From Rhexocercosporidium sp. MPI-PUGE-AT-0058 (taxonomy: Eukaryota; Ascomycota; Leotiomycetes; Helotiales): a DNA stretch of 64,000 nt. A program made the translations under genes and the position numbers. The DNA lies in NCBI GenBank assembly GCA_020746875.1, contig JAGTJL010000002.1, forward strand, positions 310,001 to 374,000, in the 5' to 3' direction. Numbering within the stretch: position 1 is the first letter of the stretch; every line of letters begins with the position of its first letter. Positions 47,273 to 58,708 of this stretch are shown piece by piece. The notes beneath the pieces are model-generated. The model ran no database searches. It was given only the letters and a program-made list of their open reading frames with translations, and had not been told where the DNA came from.

Positions 47273-49263
47273 TGCAAAGGCGCATGAAACATCTGAAGGA
47301 ATAGATTCAAAGAAAATGCATACTTAAGACGAATCTAGGGATGAACGTAGGGATAAAGTAACTTGTGGCAATTTTGGCAGTAAAAGAATTCGTAAATACC
47401 TGAAACATCCTACATCTATGTATCAATTCCAATGCAGGACGTTGTTGCTGATGGTTGATAGCCACTCAGCTGATCGAGCTGATGCCATTGGCCTAGCTGG
47501 CTTACCGGGATCGAGCGGGACGGCTTGCATTTGCAGCTGATTCCCAGAATACATCGTACCCTGTCATCAGCATGTAAATTTGGCATGATGGTCAGCAACA
47601 CGTTAGCACAACCATGGTATGTCAGCCGCTGAGCCGAGAAGCGAGTCCAATCGAGTACAATATTAGGCGCGCCCTGGGGCTACCGTTTTCTTGATCGAAT
47701 CTGGAGACGCGGTGAAGATTATGTCTCCGATTCAAACCACATTGGGGAATGAGAGCGTGAGATTGATGCTCAAGAGATGTTCCTAAGCTTCACTGCGGCA
47801 GGAACGCCTGAAGAGCAAGACTCTAAGTGACATAATGGAGGATTCAGTAATTGTTCAATCGCGATGCAACTTATCAGCGGTCGAGTCTCGGGACTAAAGA
47901 TTGTTGATCACTCTCAGGATGAGTCCCGAGGCAGAATGATGCGGGTGTGGCAGGATGCCCTTCGGCTAGAAGTTGGAGATTTCCATGTGCAACATCACAA
48001 TGAAGGTTCGAAACCCCAACGAGTTATCAGAGGAGTGATTTGAAAACTCTGATCATGATCTGACCTTGCCACCTTCCCACTGGGGGAATTGCAGGCGAAC
48101 ATTCAGAGTGACATATCATTGTCCAACATTCGAAGGCGATGTTGGAAAGCGGGGTATGGGGTGTCGATGACATTTGAGCGTCCATCAGAGGGGTGGTCAT
48201 TGGAGAGCACACGTTCTTGTGTCTGCCTTGTAGGATGTTATACCGGCCTCTTTGTGATAAGTCAGTATTTGAATGATTGCTGGTACTTGAGCGTTGAAGT
48301 CCGATCGAAACTGCTCAGGAAATCTGTCAAGGCTATGATTGAGGCTCAAAGTGCGGGCGAAGAAAATTTGTCTGCTGGTAGAGGGGCGATGATCTCGTGG
48401 AGGCGGAGGCTCTTATGGTGGTTGGTGATGGTTGGTGATGTTGGCGTGTTGGTTGTCGTTGTGGTTGGGCTTCGGAGGAAATGAAGGGGGAAAAATGCGA
48501 GGTCGATGATGGGTTGGTGTTGCGGAAGGGTCGCGCCGCAACAGCCCCACCAACTTGCCCCGATTCGGATATCTTAGCGAATAGTTTGTGCCAAAAATAA
48601 CCCCTGATCGCTCTCGGCTAGCAGTCTGCGCCTTGCACGGCCTGGAGATCCCCCAGCCCATTTTCACATTCCCCTCCCCCTCTTCTCTTCGGCCACTACA
48701 AAGTTTTTGTCAGACGTGTGAGGGCTGCGCATCCTGCACATCCCCCGGACTTGCAGCAAGCAGGTAGGTATGGGGACACAAAGAAGGCCGAGCTCCTATG
48801 CGCCCAGATCCTTCGCTTGTACCCGTGTTATTTTTGGCCCCATTTATCCTCTTTCTGGCTCTGTATGGCCTCCAAAAAATATCCTTTCTGCAGGTACCGT
48901 TGAATAGAACAGGTCACTAAGGTATCGCCGGCTGGAGAATAAGACGAGCTTCTCCACTGGGATTGTGTGCAGAGCGGATGGAGAACATGCCGGACACTTG
49001 ATCTGATATAGACATTCGATCACCATCGAGGTGCAAGTCGAGGCACACTCCACCCACCCTGGTCCATGTACTTCGTCAACATGCACCACCGCCGCTCAGC
49101 CTCCGTAGTACCAATAGTACCAACAAGACACCAACGCGCCGCAGATGCTATGTCATCTGAACATTCCCCGTCTTTCGTTTTGTTGTTCGTTTCGTTCATT
49201 TTGTAAGGTCTCTCTATTCGCCATTCGTTCAATGGAAGCTCTGTATCTCGGTGCGCATTCATT
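47273..49263. other. 2-kb divergent promoter region
   Basis: Between the protease-like gene (minus) and the GPI-type protein gene (plus). Only unconvincing frames; one at 48089-48484 has a hydrophobic end but no supporting feature. The last about 100 bp before 49264 are pyrimidine-rich. Confidence 0.45.
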
Positions 49264-51651
49264 ATGTATATTTCGATAGGCTTTACTGTCGGATCGTTGG
49301 CTCTTCTTCAAGAAGTTGCCTCTCACAGTCTTTTCGGTCACAGAGGTCAGTTTGGCATAGCATTAAGTAGTGGAAATGTGCTGATCAGAACAGAAGTGAT
49401 GATGGAGAATCGGGAACGAAACTCGACAGCGATAGTGCCGGAGCCTCAAAGTTCATCAGTTCTTCCTCCCTGTACAAGTACCATTACTTCAATTTTCGGC
49501 GAGCGATTCACATCGCAAACGGGATCGTGTAGTCGCACATACACCATCACATCAACAATCCAGCCCACAGAGTCAACGATGAGTCCAATCGCATCGAAAA
49601 CATCGTCTTCGATAACAATAACTAGCTCATCGAGTCCGAGTCATTTGGCAGGGGGCCAAGGCTCTTCTCAAACAACCACATCGAGTACTAAAGCTGAGGA
49701 AACCCCAAAACAGGAAGTGTCGCCACCAGTAACTTCGACCAGTTTAATGCCAGGCAAATGTATTACAACCGTAACCTCAATTCTCGGTCAATTCTTGGTG
49801 CTGGGAACAGGAACTTGTAGCCAAACAATTACGATCATCAGCACCGTCAAGGAAGTTCCCACTCCGGATCCAACACGCAGCAGAAGTCAGACAGTAGATC
49901 CGGCGACAAGTGCAGGGGAGGTTCAAACGCCCCTTTTTCCTTTCCCAACTATACCGAGCCATCCTACTCGACCTGGTACGAGCACTTCCGCGGTGTCCAC
50001 CAGCGGCTCAGCGATATCACCACCTGAGCCCTGTACAACAACAGTAACTTCTACTTTGGGGAAGCCATATGTGCCACTTCCAGGATTTTGTTCCAAAACT
50101 GTCACTATTATGACCTCTGTCGTGGAGGTTCTTGAGCCACAGCCAACTTCAACTTCGAGAGGAAAGCCTCCTATTCCAATCAACACTGGAATCGGTCCCG
50201 ATCCTCCCACCACAGCCTCTGTTTCGGCAAGTACGACGCTCAATCCACTGCCTCTGCCACAAGAGACGGAGTCCAACAGTCCTGAACCTAGCCCAATGAT
50301 CACAACGTCAGGAACCTTTTCTAGCATTCCAATCCCTACAGAGCAGGTACCTCAAACCCCTTCAGGAACAACCACATCACAGGTTCCAGTTGCACCAGTG
50401 CCAGCTACCACTACGCATCACTCTGAATTGCCAATCTCTCCTCCTATCAGCGAACCAGCACCTCCAGGTGAGATTACAACCTCATTGCTGTCTTCTAACA
50501 CTCTCTCCACCACACAAGAGCCTCAACCTCTGCCCATCACAACTGCCAGAGAGCCAGCTCCACCAGCTTGCGCTACAGGATGCGAAGGATCGCAACCAAA
50601 CAATCAGCCCATCTCAACACCAACTATCTCCACATTTTTGCCTATTCAAACGTCGACGCCAATAGAAACCCAAAGCCCACCCGTATTTACTGAACCAGGT
50701 CCTACTCCGACACAAGGATCAACGAGCAAAGCTGCAGAAGTAATATCTTTGCCTCTAGCGACACCTTCCCTATCGGTTTCTGCCACCACGAATACTCCTA
50801 CTCCAGGAGCTATTATCATCGGATCTCAAACCATAAGTCAAGACACCGCTTCGAACTTTATATTTGGGTCTCAGACTTTAGTCCCTGGCTCAGCAATAAC
50901 AGTCAACGGACATCAAGTATCCGCCGCCGCCTCGGGAGGAGCAATAATCCTCAACCCAGCACCCCTGAAATCGACACCTCCATCAGCAGAAACCAGCTCA
51001 GGACCCGCGTCAGCAATAGTCGTAGTAGATGGGACAAGTATCACCGGCAATACAGCATCTGGATTCATCATCGGTACTCAGACTTTATTCCTCGGAAGTG
51101 CAATTACAGCGAGTGGTCAAGTCATCACACTACCATCACCCGTCGCAACCCAGACGCCTGCGCCAACACAAACCCAAAGCCCAGAGACAATTCCCGTAAT
51201 TCTGATCGGTAGCTCGACATTTACTCAGAACTCTGCGTCGGCTTTCATTTTTGGATCCCAGACTTTGTCTCCAGGTTCGGCGGTGACCATTTCTGGACAG
51301 GTCATCTCACTGTCGCCAACTGGCAATGCAGTCATCGTCAACGGCGCTACACCTACGCGAAACCCAACGACATTCTCGACAGAGATCCAAGCTCCTATCA
51401 CGAGTTTGTTGGTCGCGGGACAGACTTTGACAGCCGGTGGACGAGTGACGGTTGGTGGCGATGTTTTGAGTTTGGCTGGTGGAGCTATCACAGTAATTGG
51501 CACTATTACGGTTGGTGGTGGGGAAGTGACAGCGACAGCTACTCCAACGGGGAAGAAGAGCCTTGCAGGAAGGTTTGAAGGCAACTCGAAGATGATGATA
51601 GCTTTGCAGATGTCTTTTGTTTTCGGAATAGGAAGCTTTGGATTGTTCTAA
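49264..51651 (+). CDS. GPI-type Ser/Thr-rich wall protein with two repeats
   Basis: Intronless, 795 aa. The N-terminus is hydrophobic (MYISIGFTVGSLALLQEVAS) and the C-terminus hydrophobic (MIALQMSFVFGIGSFGLF) after a small-residue/polar stretch, the layout of a GPI-anchored protein. Repeat family A: three Cys-pair modules with exactly 19 residues between pairs' cysteines (C70-C89, C166-C185, C257-C276), consensus C-T/I-x-T-V/I-T-S-x-L/F-G...C-S-x-T-x-T-I. Repeat family B: about four units from residues 516 to 745 with consensus I-x-G-S/T-Q-T-L-x-P-G-S-A-I-T-V/A-x-G-x-V. The linkers are Ser/Thr/Pro-rich and likely O-mannosylated. Probable cell-surface protein, adhesin-like or structural; no enzyme motif. 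Confidence 0.82.
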   Translation: MYISIGFTVGSLALLQEVASHSLFGHRGQFGIALSSGNVLIRTEVMMENRERNSTAIVPEPQSSSVLPPCTSTITSIFGERFTSQTGSCSRTYTITSTIQPTESTMSPIASKTSSSITITSSSSPSHLAGGQGSSQTTTSSTKAEETPKQEVSPPVTSTSLMPGKCITTVTSILGQFLVLGTGTCSQTITIISTVKEVPTPDPTRSRSQTVDPATSAGEVQTPLFPFPTIPSHPTRPGTSTSAVSTSGSAISPPEPCTTTVTSTLGKPYVPLPGFCSKTVTIMTSVVEVLEPQPTSTSRGKPPIPINTGIGPDPPTTASVSASTTLNPLPLPQETESNSPEPSPMITTSGTFSSIPIPTEQVPQTPSGTTTSQVPVAPVPATTTHHSELPISPPISEPAPPGEITTSLLSSNTLSTTQEPQPLPITTAREPAPPACATGCEGSQPNNQPISTPTISTFLPIQTSTPIETQSPPVFTEPGPTPTQGSTSKAAEVISLPLATPSLSVSATTNTPTPGAIIIGSQTISQDTASNFIFGSQTLVPGSAITVNGHQVSAAASGGAIILNPAPLKSTPPSAETSSGPASAIVVVDGTSITGNTASGFIIGTQTLFLGSAITASGQVITLPSPVATQTPAPTQTQSPETIPVILIGSSTFTQNSASAFIFGSQTLSPGSAVTISGQVISLSPTGNAVIVNGATPTRNPTTFSTEIQAPITSLLVAGQTLTAGGRVTVGGDVLSLAGGAITVIGTITVGGGEVTATATPTGKKSLAGRFEGNSKMMIALQMSFVFGIGSFGLF

Positions 51652-52159
51652 CAAGCGATCCGCTTGGGATCAGCAATACGGGGAGTTTTGTGTTTCACTT
51701 ACTGGGCAGGCGAACGGTGTCAGGGTGCATTGAAGGCGTTTAGACAGAGAGAGCGGTGCATGTATATTGTACGACTTGATACATTGTACATATACTTTAT
51801 ACAATTTAATAAAAGTTTCGAAATCCAGCCATTTGCCTCCACCTAGAGACTATGGATGGTCCTGTTCCCTGTATAATTTTCAAACCACTTTTTTACTATC
51901 GATTACCTCATACAATCAGAATATTAAGCCCCTCTTTCTGAGACAAGACAGTCTGTAAATTTTTCGTGTACACCTACTGTACAGCCAGCTCAGCAGGGGA
52001 GAGGGGGCACGCTTCAAAGCCGAAGCGAGAGCCGAGATGTGGAGACAAAATGCCTCAAAGCCGATGGCATTTCAAAGTCTATTTCGAATCCCTCTACAGC
52101 ACTACCCTCCTGGACGTAAGATTCGCATCTGATGGAGACGTATACATGGAGCGTTCAAT
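51652..52159. other. Spacer, no gene seen
   Basis: 3' UTR of the wall-protein gene and upstream region of the Zn2Cys6 regulator. Nothing else recognised. Confidence 0.4.
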
Positions 52160-54391
52160 ATGGTACGAACCACGATTGCATGCGCCTGGTGCCGGTACGT
52201 TCCCCCGAATCATTCCTTTCTCCAAACCCGATCGATAAAGTGGTGGCCGGCCACGCCTAAGGAAATAAGCGATTGCTTTCACCCCGATGTCAATCTGCCA
52301 GCGATACATGTGACTGAATATCATCACGGCGGTACTTAAGAGCACTGCATCTAATATGCGAATAGTAGATCAAAGATCAAATGCATTCATGCGGGCGAGC
52401 CTCCCTGTCGTAATTGTCTCAAGAGCAACAGAGAAGGGTGTGTACTTTCTGGACCATTCGATCCTGGGCAGCCAGCTGGAAAGGCTCACACACCTGTTAC
52501 TCCATCATCATCGGTTCAGAGACGCAACGCGGTATTTCACAGTATAGACACCGAAACCCTGAGACAGAGAGCCCACTCACATCATGGTTTTGAGGGAGAA
52601 AATGATGAAACGAAGACTCCAATGGAGATTATCCTGGCCATGTCTCCTCAACTGACTCTTGAGGTTGCGACTGTATTCAACCAGAAGTTTCCGGAGCTGG
52701 CTTTCCTCCACTTACCAACATTGCTGAGCCGTAGCAATGAAGATGCCACGATGTGGGTACAAATTGCAGCTATGTGTGCCCTTTGCTGTCGACTTCTTAC
52801 ACGGACAACCCAAGACAGGCTTGTACCTGAAGAGAAATTCTATTCATATGCTCGAGAAGGCCTTCAATCTGTTCGGAGTGGTCCTCCCAGCCTTCCATCG
52901 GTCCAAGCTTTGTTGATTATGTCGATGTATGAATGGGGCGCTGGAAATGGGTATGCAGCATGGATGGACAGTGGAATGGCAATACGAATGATGCAGTCCC
53001 TCGATGCGATGAAAACAAAGCGAGATCAGCCGGAGATAGACGGTGAGATATACAATCGCACCTTCTGGGCGTGTTTTGTGATGGACCGCTTCATTTTCTG
53101 CGGGAAAAGCCAACCACGGGCATTGCCACTTGAAAGAATGCCGATTCAAGTGCCAATAGGAGAAGAAGACTTTGCATTTGGTGTATCAGGTCATGCTGGG
53201 AGATCTATATCCACGAGTGACCCTTTCACCAACAACGAATATTCCGCAGTTTTAGTGGGAGGTTTTGAGATATGGTCAAAAGTTCTCGACCTGATCATCA
53301 GTGGTGGACGTCGAAAGCCAAATATGTCCAGACCAGAGAATTGTCCTTGGGTCAAAGGCTCACCATGGAAGACCTTGATCGATGGTGTTGAAGATTGGCG
53401 GAGCCAACAGTCTGATCGACTCAAATTTCCCTCCACGAGTGTTGCTGTGCACGTGTCTTTGGGCTATGGTGAGAAATTCGCTTATGTCAACCTCCTTTAC
53501 TATGTCTGGTACGTTCGTTCTTCAATTTTCATGCCAATTGCCTAACAGAACGAAGCGTTCTGTTCTTGAACCGAGAATACATACCGTTTCTACCTATCCA
53601 ACTCTCAGAACCGATCGGCCCAATCGATCCACCACTGCTCGAAGCTACCGCACCTCCAGGCTGGTGGCATGACCGAGCCAAAGATCTGTATGATGCTGCA
53701 GAATATATCACAGCCATTCATCAGCAGCTCGAGTTACTGAATGTTCCACTTTTTACACCCTTTGCTGCATTCTGCACGTTCTGCGCTGGATCCATGAATG
53801 GTTATGCCACATCATTCCCGCATATGAATCTCAACAGAAGCCCAAATTCTGCAGCCAACGAAGAACTCAACTTCCTATATCTTGAAAAGTTCAGAGGAAT
53901 TTGGAAGATGGGCGATGGATGGGTAAGCTTGCTATGTGACTCCACATGTCTTCCACTACTGACCGAGATTTCAGATTCAGACGTTGAAGCGAGTGCAGAA
54001 TCTACGATTATGTGTAACACAAGATCGTGCAAGATTTCAAGGCAAAACCAGATCGGACTTTGTCGCCTTAGATGAGTCTATCCACGATTTTGCGGGTGTC
54101 ACACCTCCAGCAAGGGTAGAGTTAGAGCTTTCAGAATTATCCTCGAGGTCACCGATTATCACGACCAAGGGACCTAGTCATACGTCAACTTTAAGTTCTC
54201 GAGAGCTGCCGAGTATTGGTCATATTCGACCGAACGCTACTTTTATCTCGGTGGATCTAGATTCAGAGGTAGACTTTGCAGACATCGAGAATTGGAACCA
54301 AGCTTGGCCAATGTGGGGAGACCAACAATCTCTTCCTTTCGACATTAACGGAGTGCCGTTTCAATTCGACCCAAATTTGCCAACATTCTAA
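52160..54391 (+). CDS. Zn2Cys6 transcription factor with fungal TF domain
   Basis: Exons 52160-52194, 52366-53508, 53556-53922 and 53975-54391 give 653 aa. The binuclear zinc cluster is complete only after joining exons 1 and 2: C8, C11, C18, C26, C29 and C37 (MVRTTIACAWCR + RSKIKCIHAGEPPCRNC). ATG 52160 follows an in-frame stop. The middle region has the Fungal_trans hallmarks (FPELAFLHLPTLL, ALLIMSMYEWGAGN, RTFWACFVMDRF). The second intron uses the acceptor at 53555, the only choice giving the uninterrupted LLYYVCVLFLNREYIPF. The C-terminus is acidic (DLDSEVDFADIENW). Nuclear, DNA-binding regulator; targets unknown. It is convergent with the aminotransferase gene 166 bp away. Confidence 0.88.
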
Positions 54392-54557
54392 AGTTCTACC
54401 GTTATATCACAATCCCGGCAGATTAAGAGCATTATGATTTTTAGGCTCCCCATCTCTGAATTAAAAACCATTCTCACATCAACCTGCCGAGCGAACGAGA
54501 AACACTTCAAATCTAGACATATGGTTGCATTGCTTGCGTATAATATTTCGTCAAATT

Positions 54558-56027
54558 CTACACTTCTAGACTATCAACTTGTCTCTCCAGCAACATGTAC
54601 GCTTTCCTCAGCGCGTCAACAATAATTTCTAGCTCGCTTGCCGAGACATTGTACGGGGGCGATATCAGAATATGATCCCCCCTGATTCCATCAACAGTTC
54701 CACTGCCTGGATAAAGAGCAACTCCCAACTCAAAAACAAGCTGCTGTAGTCGCATTCCAAATGCCATTTCTCTTGAGAAAGGCTCCCTCGTCTCCTTATC
54801 CTTCACAAATTCTACACCCCAAAATAAACCTCGTCCGCGGATATCCCCGACATATTTGCAGTCTCTAAGTGTACTCCTCAGCAATCTCTCGAGAACCTCA
54901 CCATTTTCTCGACATTGCTCTACTATATTATCTCTCCGAACAATCGACTGCACAGCCAAAGCAGCTGCGCACGAGATTGGATGGGCTTGATATGTATGTC
55001 CGTGATTGAATGCAGCTGTGCCATTTCTCAGCACATCAACGACTTTCTTCCCAATGAGAATACCGGCAATTGGTGCATAGCCTCCCCCGAGACCTTTTCC
55101 AATAGACACAATATCCGGGACTACATTCTCCCTCTCAAAAGCGAAAGTTGTTCCTGTTCGGCCCATGCCGCACATGATTTCGTCCAAGATGAGTAGAATG
55201 CCGTACTTGTCACATAACTTTCGAACAGCAGCGAAATACCCTGCTGGAGGCGGAACACAGCCAGTCGTAGCGCCCACGATAGTTTCGGCGAAGAAACCTA
55301 TGACTTTTCGAGGTCCCAAACGCTGGAACTCCTCGTCTAGTTCCTCCACCAGTCTTGCACTGTACTCCGTTTCCGTCTCACGATCAAGCTTGTACTGGTA
55401 CGCATAAGCGGGAGCGACTTGAGAAATATTTGGCAAAGTCAATACACCCTCGTACTGTACCTTCCTGGCAACATTTGCGGAAACTGACATAGCGCCGATA
55501 GTTGACCCATGAAAACCTTGCCGTCTGGACACGAAAATGGTGCGATCCAATTCGCCTTTCTCAAAGAAGTACTGTCTCGCCATCTTCATAGCGGCGTCAT
55601 TGGCTTCGCTTCCACTGCCGACGAAATACGCTTTCTCGAGATGGTGCTGGAAGGTTGAGGCAGGATCGTGGAGGAGAAAGTTGGCGAGATCTTCGGCGGC
55701 AGAAGTTGTGTAGGTGACGGTGTGGACGTAGGAGACTTTCTGCATTTGGGCTAGGACTGCGGCTGTCACTTCTTGGTTGCCATGGCCGATGATTGCTACG
55801 GCTGCTCCGCCGCAGCCATCGAGGATCTTGCGGCCGTCTTCGAGATAGAGGTAGCTTCCTGATGCTGAGGTTACCGTGTGTGGTTTGTTGAGGAGAGAGC
55901 GGTGAAGGAGAAATGGGTTCGAGGAATGATGAAGCGACTGCTCGGTTGTATGCGGTGCATCTGTAGAGGCTGATCCAAGGACGGATTTGCTCGAGGGAAG
56001 GGACTCTAGGGTTGCTGAAGGGGCCAT
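54558..56027 (-). CDS. Class III PLP-dependent aminotransferase
   Basis: Intronless, 489 aa from ATG 56027 (context ACAATGGCC); an in-frame ATG at 56081 would add 18 residues. Hallmarks of fold-type I class III enzymes: DGCGGAAVAIIGHGN, VGSGSEANDAAMKMARQY, GFHGSTIGAMS, FFAETIVGATTGCVPPP, LILDEIMCGMGRTG, the PLP lysine Lys311 in SIGKGLGGGYAPI, and FNHGHTYQAHPISCAA. Members transfer amino groups from omega-amino acids or similar donors to pyruvate or 2-oxo acids; the donor here is unknown. The lack of a targeting sequence suggests a cytosolic enzyme. No biosynthetic partner gene is next to it, only the Zn2Cys6 factor. Confidence 0.9.
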   Translation of the reverse strand: MAPSATLESLPSSKSVLGSASTDAPHTTEQSLHHSSNPFLLHRSLLNKPHTVTSASGSYLYLEDGRKILDGCGGAAVAIIGHGNQEVTAAVLAQMQKVSYVHTVTYTTSAAEDLANFLLHDPASTFQHHLEKAYFVGSGSEANDAAMKMARQYFFEKGELDRTIFVSRRQGFHGSTIGAMSVSANVARKVQYEGVLTLPNISQVAPAYAYQYKLDRETETEYSARLVEELDEEFQRLGPRKVIGFFAETIVGATTGCVPPPAGYFAAVRKLCDKYGILLILDEIMCGMGRTGTTFAFERENVVPDIVSIGKGLGGGYAPIAGILIGKKVVDVLRNGTAAFNHGHTYQAHPISCAAALAVQSIVRRDNIVEQCRENGEVLERLLRSTLRDCKYVGDIRGRGLFWGVEFVKDKETREPFSREMAFGMRLQQLVFELGVALYPGSGTVDGIRGDHILISPPYNVSASELEIIVDALRKAYMLLERQVDSLEV

Positions 56028-56513
56028 GTCAAGTTTATTGTGTGTGTGTAGGATTGAATTCTGTAGAAAACGGCAATGCATGGCCTGGTGAGTAGGTCAG
56101 CATGTTCGAGGCTTTATGTGCCTCTAAGTACCTAGGTAGCTTAGAGAAATTTCTGCAAAGCCGAGCGATCGGGTTTTCAGACCCGAACATCCAGATCCAG
56201 ATGCGAGAGGCGAGAGGCGAAAGTAGCAATGCACATAGAGTTTGTGAATGGAAAATTTCATGAGATATTTGTGAAGCCAAGTGAAAGTGTTTCCCTCGTC
56301 ATCTCAAGGCTATCGAAACTTCATTGTGGAATTTTCGAATCTGTGATAAATTTTCAAGTGTCGTGTCGCTTTGTTTATTTTCCTCTCCTGACACCACTGC
56401 ATGTACACTGCAACATCTGAAACCCCAATCACACCGCATGAAGGTTAGAACTTTGCCATCCACTAACCTCAAAATAACATGCATTATGATCCATCCAGTG
56501 TTGTCTTCGTTCA
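56028..56513. other. Spacer: aminotransferase upstream region
   Basis: Promoter/leader of the minus-strand aminotransferase gene and 3' flank of the HET pseudogene. No gene. Confidence 0.4.
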
Positions 56514-58370
56514 TCACGCAATAGCGATCACGTACTTTTGCTCAGGGTATTCTCGGTTATAATCATCTTCCACACAAAGTGAAGCAGCGGTCGCCCGTCC
56601 AATATCCTCCTTGCTAGAACTCAACTCATTTCGTCCCCATATGAGACTCCACATGTATCCAATTCTCCGAAACTCCAATCCTGCCCCCGGAAGCCTCTCA
56701 ACAGCAATACCGATAATCTGCTCCTGTACATGTTCGATTAAGGGTAAGAAATAAGCTGGCCCTGTGACTTTGTCATCAGCATCGAAGATGATACCCAAAT
56801 TTTACTCCACCCATTATAGACAACCCCACCTACATTGCTCTCATCAAGGGTCCATTCAGAGGGATCAATACGGAAGATAGCTGTGCATGCTAGTTTCAGA
56901 CTTCCAGCGGATATCGAGCCTAGTGGATCTTGCCCAGATGGTCTTTTCCAGGCGTAAAGCACTCGCGCGAGGGGGCGAACGGACACAAACTGGGAAATAT
57001 CCATTGATTTGATTTTAGAATCTATCGATGTCTAAGACCTCCAAGAGACAGCAGTTAGCTATGAGTTGCCAGGCTTGTTGGGCATGTTCCACAACCTGTT
57101 CTTGTGAGCGAGATAAGTGTCAAAACTTAGCGCTTCTCCTCATGTTCAAGCGAAATACGTATCAAGTTGGTGAAGTTACCTGTGGATTAAAAGGTGGTTT
57201 CGTAAAGGACTGTGGGTTTCTAGCCCAAGACAACTGATGTATCAGGCGCTTCCTCCAGATTCCCGCTAGATATTGGTCCTCGTTTGTTTCTGAGTCTCTC
57301 GAGCTATGCCTGCCAAAGCAATAAGCTTATTGCTAGAGAACGTCAGGCCAGCTGCCGAGTATTGTTTTGCGATATAGTACCAGACCTCCAAATGAGACCT
57401 GATTTTGGCAGGCCTGTTGTACATATATTGGCCCTCAGGCCATGCTCCGGATGCTATTTTTGAATTTCATTCCCAAAAGACTCCTAGGGAAATAAATTAA
57501 ATGGTCTGGGGTGATAGGAGTCGCTCTTGTAGAGCCCTGATTCGGAAAGAAAGAATTCAGCTCGGTATTTTAGGGTTATAGGAAGTACCAAAAGGGAAAA
57601 TGGGAGTCGGAAGCTTCGCAGCACCGTAGAGCAAAGGTTTTATAGAACGTTGTTGCGATGGCTGTTGTCAAGGCTACGACACGAAATTTGATAGATTTTG
57701 ACTTACATGCTCTGCTAGACAAATGACTACGGTCTACAAATGTCCTGAACTGACTCGTCTTCCTTATGACGAGCCTTGTCATGAGTCCAGGAGTAGTTCC
57801 CGTTATTTGAACATAGACAGCTTGGCGCAAACCTGCTGGCGCAAATTGGCACCCTCCAGTGCCATCGTGCGATGACACCGCTGCTTAGTTGATCGTCGAA
57901 TTGCTGTGGACGCTCGCGGAAGAATCCAGGAGTTAGAATTACTAAATGCTGATAACATTTAAGGAAGAGCTGGAAAGTATCGATGAAAAGAGGACCATAT
58001 GCCTCTAGAAAACAAAAATTACTGAGAAAGTAAATCAGAGAGAACTCACTTGCACATCAGTGAAGCTTTCTTTTTACAATCTTCGTTTGAGTCTTGAATG
58101 ATGCATAAAGAATCTATCCACAGGTAATGTAAACCAAGTCGTTGTGTAATCGAGATAGCATCCTGAAAGGTTTTGGTGAGGACTTCCACTGGTACTTGAG
58201 TTTCGAAATCCTTTTTTGTTTTCTTTGTGAGTTGCAATAATTCGAGAGCTCCCCAGCAATGGCTAAGAGTGGCGTAGCGGTGACCATGGCCTAGATATGC
58301 AGACTCAATAAGCTTCACACTGGCACTTCAATGACAAGTAGCCTTGTAGGGTCCTTGGTCACTACCACTG
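56514..58370 (-). pseudogene. Decayed HET-domain gene
   Basis: On the minus strand, colinear HET-protein motifs occur in order but in different frames. DPTRLLVIEVPV (about 58350) is followed by a frame change. The HET core is RYATLSHCWG, LTKTFQDAISITQRLG and YLWIDSLCIIQDS (58318-58046). AAVSSHDGTGGC (about 57880) follows an in-frame TAA. WYYIAKQYSAAGLTFSSNK and LIALAGIARETQ (about 57400-57290) are followed by a stop. The tail VRPLARVLYAWKR, VVYNGW then IIFDADDKVTGPAY (56940-56700) carries another frameshift. HET domains trigger incompatibility-associated cell death. A few breaks could be introns, but stops and frameshifts together point to a dead gene. Confidence 0.75.
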
Positions 58371-58708
58371 CCACTGGCCAGGCGAATCTACACTTAACCG
58401 CAGATGACTTCCAAAATGACTTTTGAGTCTATTTCTACAACAGCCTTTATATTTGACAATACTAGAATCATCTACAAATTGCTACTTATTGTAAATTGTC
58501 GTCTACTAATCCGGTTAGACCCAAGGCCAAGACCTAGCCGCAAACAAAAGGCCGGCGTGGCGGGGTAGTTCAACGCCCGAGTCTTGACATCCAAACCCCT
58601 CTGGTCCATGTATCAACAACTCCTGATATTGCTACAATTGCCATTGACTTACGTTTCTTGCTAACAATATCAACCTGGTAATTCTGCGGTATCTGAACCG
58701 ACTTCATC
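58371..58708. other. Short spacer, DPP5 upstream region
   Basis: 338 bp between the HET relic and the peptidase gene, transcribed divergently. No gene. A repeat-like GGCGTGGCGGGG stretch near 58552 is not a tRNA. Confidence 0.4.

Noticed and set aside
48000..48030. tRNA T-loop-like GGTTCGAAACCCC
   Set aside because: No matching acceptor stem, D-arm or anticodon arm around it.
48089..48484. 131-codon plus-strand frame with a hydrophobic C-terminus in the divergent promoter region
   Set aside because: No signal peptide, domain or codon bias; the hydrophobic end arises from a GTTGGTGATG-type repeat.
52356..52547. 64-codon frame at the start of the Zn2Cys6 gene
   Set aside because: It overlaps the true exon 2 in another frame; the zinc-cluster frame with exon 1 at 52160 explains the region.
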